From assembly GCF_947500795.1 (NCBI RefSeq), contig NZ_CANMTE010000002.1, positions 496,001 to 560,000 on the forward strand: a DNA stretch of 64,000 bases, written 5' to 3'. The position numbers were made by a program, and so were the translations under genes. Positions 18,599 to 27,668 of this stretch are shown here, piece after piece; the stretch's first letter is position 1; each line of letters begins with the position of its first letter. The notes beneath the pieces were generated by a model. That model was not told where the DNA came from. It worked only from the letters and a program-made list of their open reading frames with translations, and ran no database searches. This DNA is from an uncultured Gelidibacter sp. (lineage in GTDB: Bacteria > Bacteroidota > Bacteroidia > Flavobacteriales > Flavobacteriaceae).

Positions 18599-18672
18599 GG
18601 ACAGTTTTTTGTAAGTTATTTAATTTGAGTGTAACTTTCCCAATATTAAATATAGTGGTAAAAAGGACTTAA

Positions 18673-21600
18673 ATGGATATTAAATATTTAAAAACAAGCT
18701 TGTTTTTAATCCTGATTTTCGCATTTTCTCTGACATATGCTCAGAAAAGCGAATCACCTTGGACAAAGATCTACAAAAGTGATATTTCTCATAATAGAAT
18801 GCTGCCTCAAAAGTCGGTTCCAAAAACAGCTGCCTACTATAAGTTAGATATGGAGGTGTTAAAATCGCACTTGAAACATGCTCCCGATAGAGATTCCGGC
18901 GTACAGTCGAAAGCGTTGCTCGATTTTCCTAATGATAATGGAGGTCTGGAAACTTTCAGAATTATGGAGTATTCGGTTATGCATCCTCAACTTCAGGCTA
19001 AATTTCCTGAAATTCGTTCTTATGTTGGGTATAGCTTGAAAAATCCATCTACCGTGGTGTATTTTAGTGTTTCTCCGCAAGGCCTGCATGCCTTGACTTT
19101 ATCTGCCAATCATGCTGCTCATTTTATCAATCCTTATACGAGTGATGGCGCTTATGAAGCGTTTTCAAGAAATGCCATTCCTGTAACAAACAAATTATTT
19201 GAATGTGGTGTTGTTGATGATGGACTTCCAAATCAAATAGAGATGGCCCGAACGGTCGCTGAAGCCAAAAATGCGAATGATGGTCAACGACGTACTTTTA
19301 GATTGGCAATCGGGACGAGTGTTGAGTATAGTGAGTTTCACGGCGGAACAATTGCCTCTGTTTTATCGGCTATTAATACGACAATGACCAGGGTGAATGG
19401 AATTTATGATCGCGAATTATCCATTAGAATGACTTTAGTCGCCAACAATAATCTCTTGATATCTACCGCTGATAATAGTATTTTTTCCAATACTGGGAAT
19501 CTTGGTTCTATTACCAACATTATTAACACGAAAATAGGTGAAACGGCCTATGATATAGGCCACACTTTTACTACCGGTTCTGGTGGAAGTGCGTATTTGG
19601 GCAGAGTTTGTACTGCCACAAAGGGTGGGGGAACTACCGGTCTTACGCAGCCTGTAGGAGATCCTTATAATATTGATTATGTAGCTCATGAAATGGGACA
19701 TCAATTTGGGGCAACCCATACGTTTAATGGTTCTGTGGGCAATTGTTCGCAAAATAGGTCAGCTGATGCCGCTTATGAACCAGGAAGTGGATCGACCATC
19801 ATGGCTTATGCAGGACTTTGTGCGCCTCAAAATGTGCAACGCAACAGTAGTGATTATTTCCATCAGATAAGTTTGCAACAAATTTGGAGGAATGTGACCA
19901 TAGGAAACAGTACCTGTGGCGTTTTATCATCTACAGGAAATACTGCTCCAAAAGCACAGGCGGGTGCGTCTTATCACATTCCAATTTCTACACCGTATAA
20001 ATTGACTGGCGCTTCAACTGATGTTAATGGCACCAATTCTCATACCTATAATTGGGAGCAATTTGATTTAGGCCCGGCCGCTGCGCCAACTGAAACTACT
20101 GAGTTTGGACCGATAGTGCGTTCTTTTCCACCCACGACCAGCCCGGTGAGATACATTCCTAAGTTTCAAGAGGTACTGCTTAATGGAGGGACGTCAACAA
20201 CATGGGAAAAGTTGCCTTCAATTGAAAGGACCATGACCTTTGCTTTAACGGTAAGAGATAATGACCCTCGAGGAGGGCAAACGGATGTTGGTTATATGAC
20301 GGTGAATACTGTTGAAGCTCCTGGACCTTTTAAAGTGACATCACAAAACAGTAACGTGACTTGGGAAATTGGTGCCAATAAAAAAATTACTTGGGATGTT
20401 GCAAATACGAATGTTGCACCCATAAATACCCCAACCGTCAATATAAAATTATCGATAGATGGGGGTGTCACCTTTCCATACACCTTGGCTACAAATGTGC
20501 CTAATGATGGGTCTCATGAAATTAAGGTTCCAACAGGTGCAGAAACTACTCGTGCACGAATTTTGGTGGAAGCCGTCGGGAATATTTTTTATAACGTCAA
20601 TACCACGAATTTTAAAATTACAACGGTAGACTATCTGTTAAACTTCGCGCCGTCTACAGTTTCGGTGTGTCAACCTGCAAATGCAGTTTATAAATTCACC
20701 TATAATACTTACCGTGGTTTTTCGCAAAATACTGTGTTTTCTGCTACCAATTTGCCGTCCGGAGCGACAGCTACTTTTAGTCCAACATCAGCAAGTGCTA
20801 ATGGCACGGTAGTAACGATGACCGTTTCAGGAGTCGGATCACTTACACCAGGAACCTATAACATTACGGCAGTAGGAACGTCGGGCAATCAAACGCAATC
20901 TTCTGTTGTGGAACTGACGACTTATAATAGTACGATTGCGCCAATCAATTTGGTTTCACCGTTAAATGGTGCTTCAGGACTTTTTGGTGATATTGAGTTT
21001 AAATGGGAGTCTAATGCTAATGTGGAGGAGTATCTCATAGAAATTTCAAAAACCAGTAATTTCAATACAATTGTAGATTCGAAAACCCTGACGACCAATT
21101 CATATAATGCCTCCTTAGAACTCGAAACCGTGTATTATTGGAGGGTTTCTGGAATGAACCGTTGTTCATCAGGTAAGAAAACGTCTTTGGTCTATACGTT
21201 TTCTACAGGTGTTTCTTCTTGTGGTGATGCCCTAACGGCAAAAGACACTCCAATTGTTATAGCGTCAGATAAATCAGAAACGTATACCACTAACATTACG
21301 GTGACTGAAAATTTACCGATCACTGATGTGAATGTCAAAGTTAATATTCAGCATGATTGGGTAAGAGATTTAAAGCTCGTTTTGGTCAGTCCAGAAGGTA
21401 CTTCCATAGTTTTAAGTAGCAATAACGGATTGTCTGGCGATAAAAATTATGCCAATACTATTTTTGATCAGCAGGCGACCATTCCAATAACGCAAGGCAC
21501 GGGTCCTTTTACAGGCTCCTATATTCCTGAAGGCGATTTATCCGAATTAAATGGGGAAATGTCAGGGGGTGTTTGGAAGCTTCAAGTAACAGATCTTTAT

Positions 21601-21927
21601 GATACCGATGGAGGTACTATTAATGAATTTACGCTTGCACTTTGTCTTTCACGACCATTGTCAATTGAAGAGCAGGATTTTGATGCCTTTGGACTTTTCC
21701 CAAATCCGAATAAAGGCGAATTTACTGTGAAGTTACAATCCACATCAGGGGAAGATATTACGATAGATGTGTATGATATTAGAGGGCGAAAAGTATTTGA
21801 AAATCGTTTTAATAATGTCCCTAATTTTAGAGAAGTTATCCGATTGGACAATGCACAGTCTGGAATGTATTTGATAACCATTTCCGATGGTTTAAGAGCA
21901 GTTACTAAAAAGATTTTGGTACAATAA
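18673..21927 (+). CDS. Secreted reprolysin-type zinc metalloprotease with T9SS tail
   Basis: 1084 residues. A signal peptide (residues ~1-23) is followed by a propeptide-like region, then a metzincin protease domain (about 205-415) with the zinc signature HEMGHQFGATH (His339, Glu340, His343, His349) and a Met-turn STIMAYAG. After that come Ig/Fn3-like modules (about 415-845), a proprotein-convertase P domain (about 850-985, HDWVRDLKLVLVSPEG), and a C-terminal T9SS type A sorting domain (LFPNPNKGEF near 1007, ending GMYLITI...KKILVQ). It should be exported by Sec, then across the outer membrane by the type IX system, acting on peptides outside the cell. A strong terminator follows. Confidence 0.93.
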   Translation: MDIKYLKTSLFLILIFAFSLTYAQKSESPWTKIYKSDISHNRMLPQKSVPKTAAYYKLDMEVLKSHLKHAPDRDSGVQSKALLDFPNDNGGLETFRIMEYSVMHPQLQAKFPEIRSYVGYSLKNPSTVVYFSVSPQGLHALTLSANHAAHFINPYTSDGAYEAFSRNAIPVTNKLFECGVVDDGLPNQIEMARTVAEAKNANDGQRRTFRLAIGTSVEYSEFHGGTIASVLSAINTTMTRVNGIYDRELSIRMTLVANNNLLISTADNSIFSNTGNLGSITNIINTKIGETAYDIGHTFTTGSGGSAYLGRVCTATKGGGTTGLTQPVGDPYNIDYVAHEMGHQFGATHTFNGSVGNCSQNRSADAAYEPGSGSTIMAYAGLCAPQNVQRNSSDYFHQISLQQIWRNVTIGNSTCGVLSSTGNTAPKAQAGASYHIPISTPYKLTGASTDVNGTNSHTYNWEQFDLGPAAAPTETTEFGPIVRSFPPTTSPVRYIPKFQEVLLNGGTSTTWEKLPSIERTMTFALTVRDNDPRGGQTDVGYMTVNTVEAPGPFKVTSQNSNVTWEIGANKKITWDVANTNVAPINTPTVNIKLSIDGGVTFPYTLATNVPNDGSHEIKVPTGAETTRARILVEAVGNIFYNVNTTNFKITTVDYLLNFAPSTVSVCQPANAVYKFTYNTYRGFSQNTVFSATNLPSGATATFSPTSASANGTVVTMTVSGVGSLTPGTYNITAVGTSGNQTQSSVVELTTYNSTIAPINLVSPLNGASGLFGDIEFKWESNANVEEYLIEISKTSNFNTIVDSKTLTTNSYNASLELETVYYWRVSGMNRCSSGKKTSLVYTFSTGVSSCGDALTAKDTPIVIASDKSETYTTNITVTENLPITDVNVKVNIQHDWVRDLKLVLVSPEGTSIVLSSNNGLSGDKNYANTIFDQQATIPITQGTGPFTGSYIPEGDLSELNGEMSGGVWKLQVTDLYDTDGGTINEFTLALCLSRPLSIEEQDFDAFGLFPNPNKGEFTVKLQSTSGEDITIDVYDIRGRKVFENRFNNVPNFREVIRLDNAQSGMYLITISDGLRAVTKKILVQ

Positions 21928-21949
21928 CCGAAACTATAATTACTATAAA

Positions 21950-21986
21950 AGCTGTCTCAAAGTACAACTGAGACGGCTTTTTTTTA
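21950..21986 (+). terminator. Rho-independent terminator of the protease gene
   Basis: AGCTGTCTCA pairs with TGAGACGGCT (one G-U) around AAGTACAAC, followed by eight T. Confidence 0.85.
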
Positions 21987-22042
21987 TAGGGTTTGATGAG
22001 GGTTTTGAACCTTTATGTAATGATAAATTCCTAATACACTTC

Positions 22043-22080
22043 CATAAAAAAAGACCCTTTCATTTTGAAAAGGTCTTCTT
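22043..22080 (-). terminator. Rho-independent terminator of the TonB/lipoprotein unit
   Basis: On the minus strand AAGACCTTTTC pairs with GAAAGGGTCTT, then a T-run follows. It lies about 40 bases after the lipoprotein stop codon. Confidence 0.75.
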
Positions 22081-22116
22081 AAACTTTAGGTTTTAATATT
22101 GATATTGGGGATTCAA

Positions 22117-23307
22117 TTATAAACCAACAGTCCAACCGTTAGCCCAAGTTGGCTTAGCAGTTCCGTTACCTGCACCTGTAGCATTTTCATTTACAGTGTA
22201 CATAGCAGATACATCAACCGCTGTTCCTGCAGTGTTTTTACCTGAAGATAACTTTGTGATGTTGTCAAATTTCACGTTTGTAGCAACTAATGAACCAGCA
22301 GTTACATAACCTAAACTTTCATCGTGTTGAACGTCAAAGCCTGTTTTCCAGTTGCTCAATACTAAATTGTCAAATTTTGCTTTAGTACCTACACGTAATT
22401 TAATTGCTTGTGTTTCTGAACTTGTATCAGCAGCTCCTAAACCAATTAATGTTAAGTTTTTAATTGTAGGATTAGAAATTGGCGTTGCTAAATGGTTGTT
22501 AGAGTTGTTGTCAGCTTCAATACCTCTGTTACCAGCGTTAGATCGGATACCAAACCAGTTTTCACCTGCCCCAGACCAACCTTCAGTCCAGTCAAACATA
22601 TCATCACCTACTTGCTCAGAGAAGTTGCTTACTACTAAATATTTTGCAACCGCTGTTCCTCCAAAAAATTCGAAACCATCATCTGAGCCTTCGTATGATT
22701 GTACGTACTCGATAGTTGTTCCGTTACCTACACCAAATAATGATAAGCCGTTAAATTCTTTTTCAGAATTGTAAGCAAATCCAGTATATTCTAATCTTAA
22801 ATATTTGATAGAACCTGAATTGTCATTTGGTTCGTTACCACCGTAAGTTAAGTCAGAAACTTCAGCAGACGCTGTAATTCCTTTATTGATAGGTGCTTTC
22901 CCGCATAATACAAGTCCGCCCCAAGAGCCTGGTGCTTTTGTTGCAGCTGTCATGACTACTGGATTTGAAGATGAACCTTGTACGTCAATTTTACCGCCTT
23001 GTGCGACTGCAATATAGCGTACAGCTGCAAAATCTGAACTTGCTACTGATGTTGCTTCAATTTTAACGCCTTCTTTAATGGTTAATTTAGCACCTGAATT
23101 CACGATTAATTTTCCAGTCAATTTGTAGGTTCCAGATTCTAAAACCACTTCTCCGCTGTTGATTTCTCCTTTTAGATCTTCACGGTTTAATACGAATGAG
23201 CTTCCACCATCGTCAATTGTAGCGTCATCATCACTTGAACATGACGTTGTAAATAGTAAGGAAAATAAAAATACTGTTCCTAAAACTTTTGAAATTGTTT
23301 TTTTCAT
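22117..23307 (-). CDS. Surface lipoprotein with beta-helix-like fold, partner of TonB receptor
   Basis: 396 residues with a lipoprotein signal ending T-T-S-C (Cys23) and then an SSDDD stretch, a pattern linked with surface display in this phylum. The remainder is Gly/Asn-rich with regularly spaced hydrophobic pairs (LTLIGLGAAD, NLVLSNWKTG, IKYLRLEYTG), typical of a right-handed beta-helix. It follows the TonB receptor gene by 79 bases and precedes a shared terminator, so it probably captures or presents the receptor's ligand, as SusD-like proteins do for SusC, although it is not SusD-like in sequence. The ligand is unknown. Confidence 0.78.
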   Translation of the reverse strand: MKKTISKVLGTVFLFSLLFTTSCSSDDDATIDDGGSSFVLNREDLKGEINSGEVVLESGTYKLTGKLIVNSGAKLTIKEGVKIEATSVASSDFAAVRYIAVAQGGKIDVQGSSSNPVVMTAATKAPGSWGGLVLCGKAPINKGITASAEVSDLTYGGNEPNDNSGSIKYLRLEYTGFAYNSEKEFNGLSLFGVGNGTTIEYVQSYEGSDDGFEFFGGTAVAKYLVVSNFSEQVGDDMFDWTEGWSGAGENWFGIRSNAGNRGIEADNNSNNHLATPISNPTIKNLTLIGLGAADTSSETQAIKLRVGTKAKFDNLVLSNWKTGFDVQHDESLGYVTAGSLVATNVKFDNITKLSSGKNTAGTAVDVSAMYTVNENATGAGNGTAKPTWANGWTVGL

Positions 23308-23386
23308 AATGTTTACTTGTTAATTGTTTTTAATTACAAATTTTTAATTGATTGAGTTGATATATGTTGGGTCGTTGTTTTGGGAT

Positions 23387-26122
23387 TTATAATTTGTAGC
23401 GCAATCCTAATTTGAAAAATGCACCTCGTTTGAATGATAATACAGTGATGTCCTCTGAAGCATTTTCTTGAATTCTTTCAATCGCAGGATTCAATATGTT
23501 TTTCACTGTCAAATCAATTCCGAAATGCTTGTTGATTTTAGTTTTAAGGATAAAATCTAAAGTGCCAACACCCTTGTCAACCAAGTTTCCTTTAGTTTCT
23601 ACACCTAATGCATAAATTTTGTCAGAGGTGTACGAGTAAGCAAGAGTGGCCATCAAATTGCCATCATTATTGAAAGCTTTGATGTAAGACAGATCAGCAT
23701 TTAATAACATATCTGAAGCGCCTGTAAATCCTGAGGTGTCATTTGTAAGATTGGTGTTGTAATTGGTTTCCTGTCTTACTTTTTCAGAATCCAATTCCTG
23801 GTGCGTTTGCATGAAAGATGCATTAAGTCCTGCAGAAAGCTTGTTAGATTCTTCTTCATCAAAGTTGAATAGGTTTTTTCTGATTTCTATTTCAGCACCA
23901 TAAACATAACCTGAATCTCCTGTGTTTATAAAGGAAATGTCATTGGTAGAAGACGCTAAAGTGATTTCATTTATAGGATCTAGAATGTATTTTCCAAAAG
24001 CAGTTACAGAGAATAATTCTGAGTTTTTAGGAAACACCTCCCACTTTAAATCTACATTGTAGTTTTGGGAAGGATACAAATCTGGGTTACCAACTTTTAC
24101 TTCGGTTACGTCTTCATAAATAAAGAGTGCACGTTCTTTAAATTGTGGTAAAGTGTAAGTTTTGCTGGCACCGAAACGTAAATTTTGTTTTTCGTTCAGT
24201 TCATATTTTAAAATGACACTTGGCAAAAACTCATTTCTGTTAAACGTGTTGCTTCTTCCTGAGGCATCCAATTGTGTTCTCCAAGAAACGGTTTGTTCTA
24301 CTCTTTCAAAACGTAAACCTGCAACAGCGCTTAGTTTCTCTGATAGATTGTATTCTAAACTCGCAAATCCTGCGTGAATGAGTTGTTCGCCATCATAAGT
24401 TTGAGGTGTTAATCCAGCGAAAGATTCGATGCCAAATAAGCCATTGTTATAGTTTTGCTTATTTAAAAATGCATCTAAGTTATCAGGATTTACTGCCGAA
24501 TTTAATTCTGATCCTGAAATTCTGAAGTTAAATTGAATGGCCTCAAAATCACGGTTTTTAAATCGGCCGTTATAGCCCAAAGTAGCTTTTCCTTTTGATA
24601 CGCCATCTTCATCTTCATTCAGCCTGTAGCTTACTGAAAGATTTGCTGCCAATTCATCTTCCACCAAGTTTTGATAGTATCTGTGGTTGTCTGTAATCGT
24701 ATTTTGAGCAAAAACATACCCGTTAGCATCCTCTGAATATTTTAAGGTATTTTGCGTTCTGTCTGGCATATCACCTTCTACTTTATTATACGACGTTGCC
24801 CAATCGAAGTCCAATCTGTCAGATAGTTTATGGTTTCCTAATAATTGGTGAATCATTAATGTGTTTTGCACGTAAGTACTACGCTGAATAAGTCCGTTAT
24901 TGTCCTCCGCAATGTCACGAATAAACCCTTTGTATCCATCTTTAGTTTGGTTGGAAGAGTTAACCGTTAAAAAGTTATAGGCAATTTTATGGTTGGAATT
25001 AAGGCGGTAGTTCGCATTAAACATTCCTGTGGTATTCGTGTTGTACGAAAAGCGTTCCTGATTGAAAGATTTCAATTTGGCACCTTGAGCACTTACACTT
25101 TGGTTGATGCCATCTCTATATTCAAAGCCGTTGTCAAAACTAGCCGTAGCGAATAAATTAAGGCTGCCTTCTTCGCCAATGCTGAAAGATTTACCTGCCT
25201 TTAAACCTAATGCGCTGCCTATTGGTTTCTCTTTTACAGGTGCTAATTTGTTTTCAAAATTGTAACCGTTAAGCGGGTTATTTGGAACACCATAATTAGA
25301 GAATCCAAATCTATTTGGACCATCTTGAAGTTGGAAATCATTGTATTTGTCAAGGGCATTGGTTCCCATTGTAGAGCCCAAATTAACCTCTAACATGCCT
25401 TTTCCTTTATAGTTTATAGAGGTAATATCTACGTTTCCACCTGCGAAGTCACCAGAAATTTTAGGGCCATAAACCTTATCAATAGAAATGAATTCAACAA
25501 TATCTGTTGAAAAAAGGTCCAGGGAGATGTTTTTCTTTTCAGGATCATTCGAAGTTATTGGAAGTCCGTTTAACGATGTGGAATTGTAACGATCTCCAAG
25601 TCCGCGTACATAAATAGTGTTGGAGCCTTCCTGCTTGGAAACGCCCGTTGTTTTAACCACAGCACTAGCAACATCGCTGATGCCTTTGCGTGATAATTCT
25701 TCTGAACCAATACTTTGCTTGATTTCAATTGCATTTTTTTGGTCTAACAAAAGTGCAGTTTCACTTTCTTTTCGTGTAGTGGTTGTAATAACCACTTCGT
25801 CTAAGGAAGCTGAACTTGCAAACATTTCTACATCCACGTTAACTACTTTTCCAGCTTCAAGGACTACTTCTAATTCTTTGGTTTCATAACCAACAAAACT
25901 GTAAACTAAGGTGTAGCGACCTTCATCCAAGTTGTCAAAATGATAAACCCCATCCATGTCAGATGTGGTTCCAATAGTTGTTCCCTTAATAAGGACATTT
26001 CCGAATGCCAAGGGTTCGTTGTTATATTCTTTATCAATCAATTTTCCAGCAATTGTCGCTGTCGATTGTGCACTCAAAATTGAGGTGAATACAAGGGTTA
26101 ATAGTGTAAATAAATGCTTCAT
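23387..26122 (-). CDS. TonB-dependent outer-membrane receptor
   Basis: 911 residues. A signal peptide (MKHLFTLLTLVFTSILSAQ) precedes a carboxypeptidase-regulatory-like beta-sandwich (about 22-105, GTTSDMDGVYHFDNL and YTLVYSFVGYETKEL). The plug follows (about 115-270, SDVASAVVKTTGVS, IYVRGLGDRYNSTSLNGLP), then a 22-strand barrel to the C-terminal FFKLGLRYKL with terminal aromatic/Leu pattern. It imports a ligand across the outer membrane using TonB-ExbBD energy. It lacks the SusC-length barrel and has no SusD partner; the co-transcribed beta-helix lipoprotein takes that position. No riboswitch is visible upstream, so cobalamin or thiamine control is not indicated. Confidence 0.93.
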   Translation of the reverse strand: MKHLFTLLTLVFTSILSAQSTATIAGKLIDKEYNNEPLAFGNVLIKGTTIGTTSDMDGVYHFDNLDEGRYTLVYSFVGYETKELEVVLEAGKVVNVDVEMFASSASLDEVVITTTTRKESETALLLDQKNAIEIKQSIGSEELSRKGISDVASAVVKTTGVSKQEGSNTIYVRGLGDRYNSTSLNGLPITSNDPEKKNISLDLFSTDIVEFISIDKVYGPKISGDFAGGNVDITSINYKGKGMLEVNLGSTMGTNALDKYNDFQLQDGPNRFGFSNYGVPNNPLNGYNFENKLAPVKEKPIGSALGLKAGKSFSIGEEGSLNLFATASFDNGFEYRDGINQSVSAQGAKLKSFNQERFSYNTNTTGMFNANYRLNSNHKIAYNFLTVNSSNQTKDGYKGFIRDIAEDNNGLIQRSTYVQNTLMIHQLLGNHKLSDRLDFDWATSYNKVEGDMPDRTQNTLKYSEDANGYVFAQNTITDNHRYYQNLVEDELAANLSVSYRLNEDEDGVSKGKATLGYNGRFKNRDFEAIQFNFRISGSELNSAVNPDNLDAFLNKQNYNNGLFGIESFAGLTPQTYDGEQLIHAGFASLEYNLSEKLSAVAGLRFERVEQTVSWRTQLDASGRSNTFNRNEFLPSVILKYELNEKQNLRFGASKTYTLPQFKERALFIYEDVTEVKVGNPDLYPSQNYNVDLKWEVFPKNSELFSVTAFGKYILDPINEITLASSTNDISFINTGDSGYVYGAEIEIRKNLFNFDEEESNKLSAGLNASFMQTHQELDSEKVRQETNYNTNLTNDTSGFTGASDMLLNADLSYIKAFNNDGNLMATLAYSYTSDKIYALGVETKGNLVDKGVGTLDFILKTKINKHFGIDLTVKNILNPAIERIQENASEDITVLSFKRGAFFKLGLRYKL

Positions 26123-26301
26123 CAGTCGTTCTAAATTGTTTGCTGCAAAGAAACTGATGATGTGTAAAAAGAAGGTTAACTAAGGATTAAGGCTAAGTCA
26201 TATAAAAGTTACGTTTGTGTTAGTTTTACGTGAATTATTGCCAATAGGTGATATAAATTTAACATTGAAAAATGTATCTTGCGTGCGCTTAAAGCATTAC
26301 T

Positions 26302-27645
26302 ATGAACTGGGAACAATTATTATCATTAAAACGATTTGGAGATACGCACAAACGTATCAGAAAAGAACAGGATGAAACTCGTTTAGGCTTTGAAGTAGAT
26401 TATGATCGTGTCATTTTCTCTTCAGAATTCAGAAGCTTACAAGATAAAACCCAGGTCATTCCGATGTCTCAAACCGACTTTGTACACACCCGATTGACGC
26501 ATAGTTTGGAAGTAAGTGTTGTAGGAAGAAGTTTAGGAAGACGCGTTGGTCAAAAAGTATTGGCCAAGTATCCGCACCTTCAAAATATACATGGGTATCA
26601 GGCTAACGACTTTGGAGCGATTGTCGCTGCAGCAGCTTTGGCTCATGATATCGGGAATCCGCCGTTTGGGCATTCTGGTGAGAAAGCAATTGGCGAATTT
26701 TTTAAAAACGGTAAAGGCAAAAAGTTTAAATCGCAGTTAACGGATAAGGAATATCAAGATTTATGCGATTTTGAAGGAAACGCCAACGGATTTAAAATTT
26801 TGACTGAAAGTCGTGTCGGACGATTGGGCGGCTTACGTTTGAGCTATGCTACACTTGGTGCGTTTACAAAATACCCTAAAGAATCGTTGCCTAAAAAGCC
26901 AACTTCGCATATTGCGGATAAGAAATACGGATTTTTCCAAAGTGAGAAAGAGGCCTTTGATGATATTGCTCAGGAACTTGGATTGATTAGCCGTGGAAAT
27001 GACGAAGATTTAAGTTATTCCCGTCACCCTTTAGCATTTTTGGTGGAAGCTGCCGATGATATTTGTTATACCATTATCGACTTTGAAGATGGTATTAATT
27101 TAGGATTGATTAATGAGGAATATGCTCTGGAATATCTTATCAAATTGGTAAGAGACACCATTAATACAAACAATTACCATGCGTTGTCCAATACTGAAGA
27201 TCGCATTAGTTATTTGCGTGCGTTAGCAATTAGTACATTAATAAATGAAGCGGTTGAGCTGTTTATGACCCATGAAGAAGAAATTCTTAACGGCACATTT
27301 GATAAAGCCTTGATGGATGTTTCTAAATATCAAGCGCAGATAAAGGATATCATTAAAGTGAGTGTTGAAAAAGTCTATCAATCTGCGGAAGTGGTAGATA
27401 AGGAAATTGCTGGATTCAAGATTATTGATGGTATTTTGGACGTGTTTACGGATACGATCTTAAATCATCACCAAGGAACTTTGGGCAGTTATAACAAATC
27501 GATTCTTAAGATTTTTCCAAAAACACTCGATTTGAATCAGGAAAATATCTATCACAGCTTGTTAGGCATTTGTAATTATGTGGCTAAATTTTCAGATAGT
27601 AAAGCCATTATGACGCATAAAAAGCTTCAAGGCACACATTTTTAA
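26302..27645 (+). CDS. dgt: Deoxyguanosinetriphosphate triphosphohydrolase
   Basis: 447 residues with an HD phosphohydrolase domain. The metal-ligand residues are seen in FVHTRLTHSLEVS and AALAHDIGNPPFGHSGEKAI (His-Asp pair), and further on in the AADDICYTIID segment. It splits dNTPs to deoxynucleoside plus triphosphate, which controls dNTP pools and can restrict phage. It belongs to the shorter branch of Dgt proteins common in Bacteroidota. It stands alone on the plus strand, converging on dxs with a 23-base gap. The ribonucleotide reductase genes lie 6-10 kb away. Confidence 0.93.
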   Translation: MNWEQLLSLKRFGDTHKRIRKEQDETRLGFEVDYDRVIFSSEFRSLQDKTQVIPMSQTDFVHTRLTHSLEVSVVGRSLGRRVGQKVLAKYPHLQNIHGYQANDFGAIVAAAALAHDIGNPPFGHSGEKAIGEFFKNGKGKKFKSQLTDKEYQDLCDFEGNANGFKILTESRVGRLGGLRLSYATLGAFTKYPKESLPKKPTSHIADKKYGFFQSEKEAFDDIAQELGLISRGNDEDLSYSRHPLAFLVEAADDICYTIIDFEDGINLGLINEEYALEYLIKLVRDTINTNNYHALSNTEDRISYLRALAISTLINEAVELFMTHEEEILNGTFDKALMDVSKYQAQIKDIIKVSVEKVYQSAEVVDKEIAGFKIIDGILDVFTDTILNHHQGTLGSYNKSILKIFPKTLDLNQENIYHSLLGICNYVAKFSDSKAIMTHKKLQGTHF

Positions 27646-27668
27646 TCGATTTTTTAAAACGTACTTTT

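Noticed and set aside
22352-22774. 140-codon plus-strand frame inside the beta-helix lipoprotein gene
   Set aside because: It is fully antisense to a well-supported gene, and its Ser/Pro/Asn-rich composition is what the complementary strand gives.
26123-26301. Cobalamin or thiamine riboswitch before the TonB receptor
   Set aside because: No B12-box or thi-box is found; only two TTACGT hexamers at 26209 and 26226 were noted, without consistent helical spacing.
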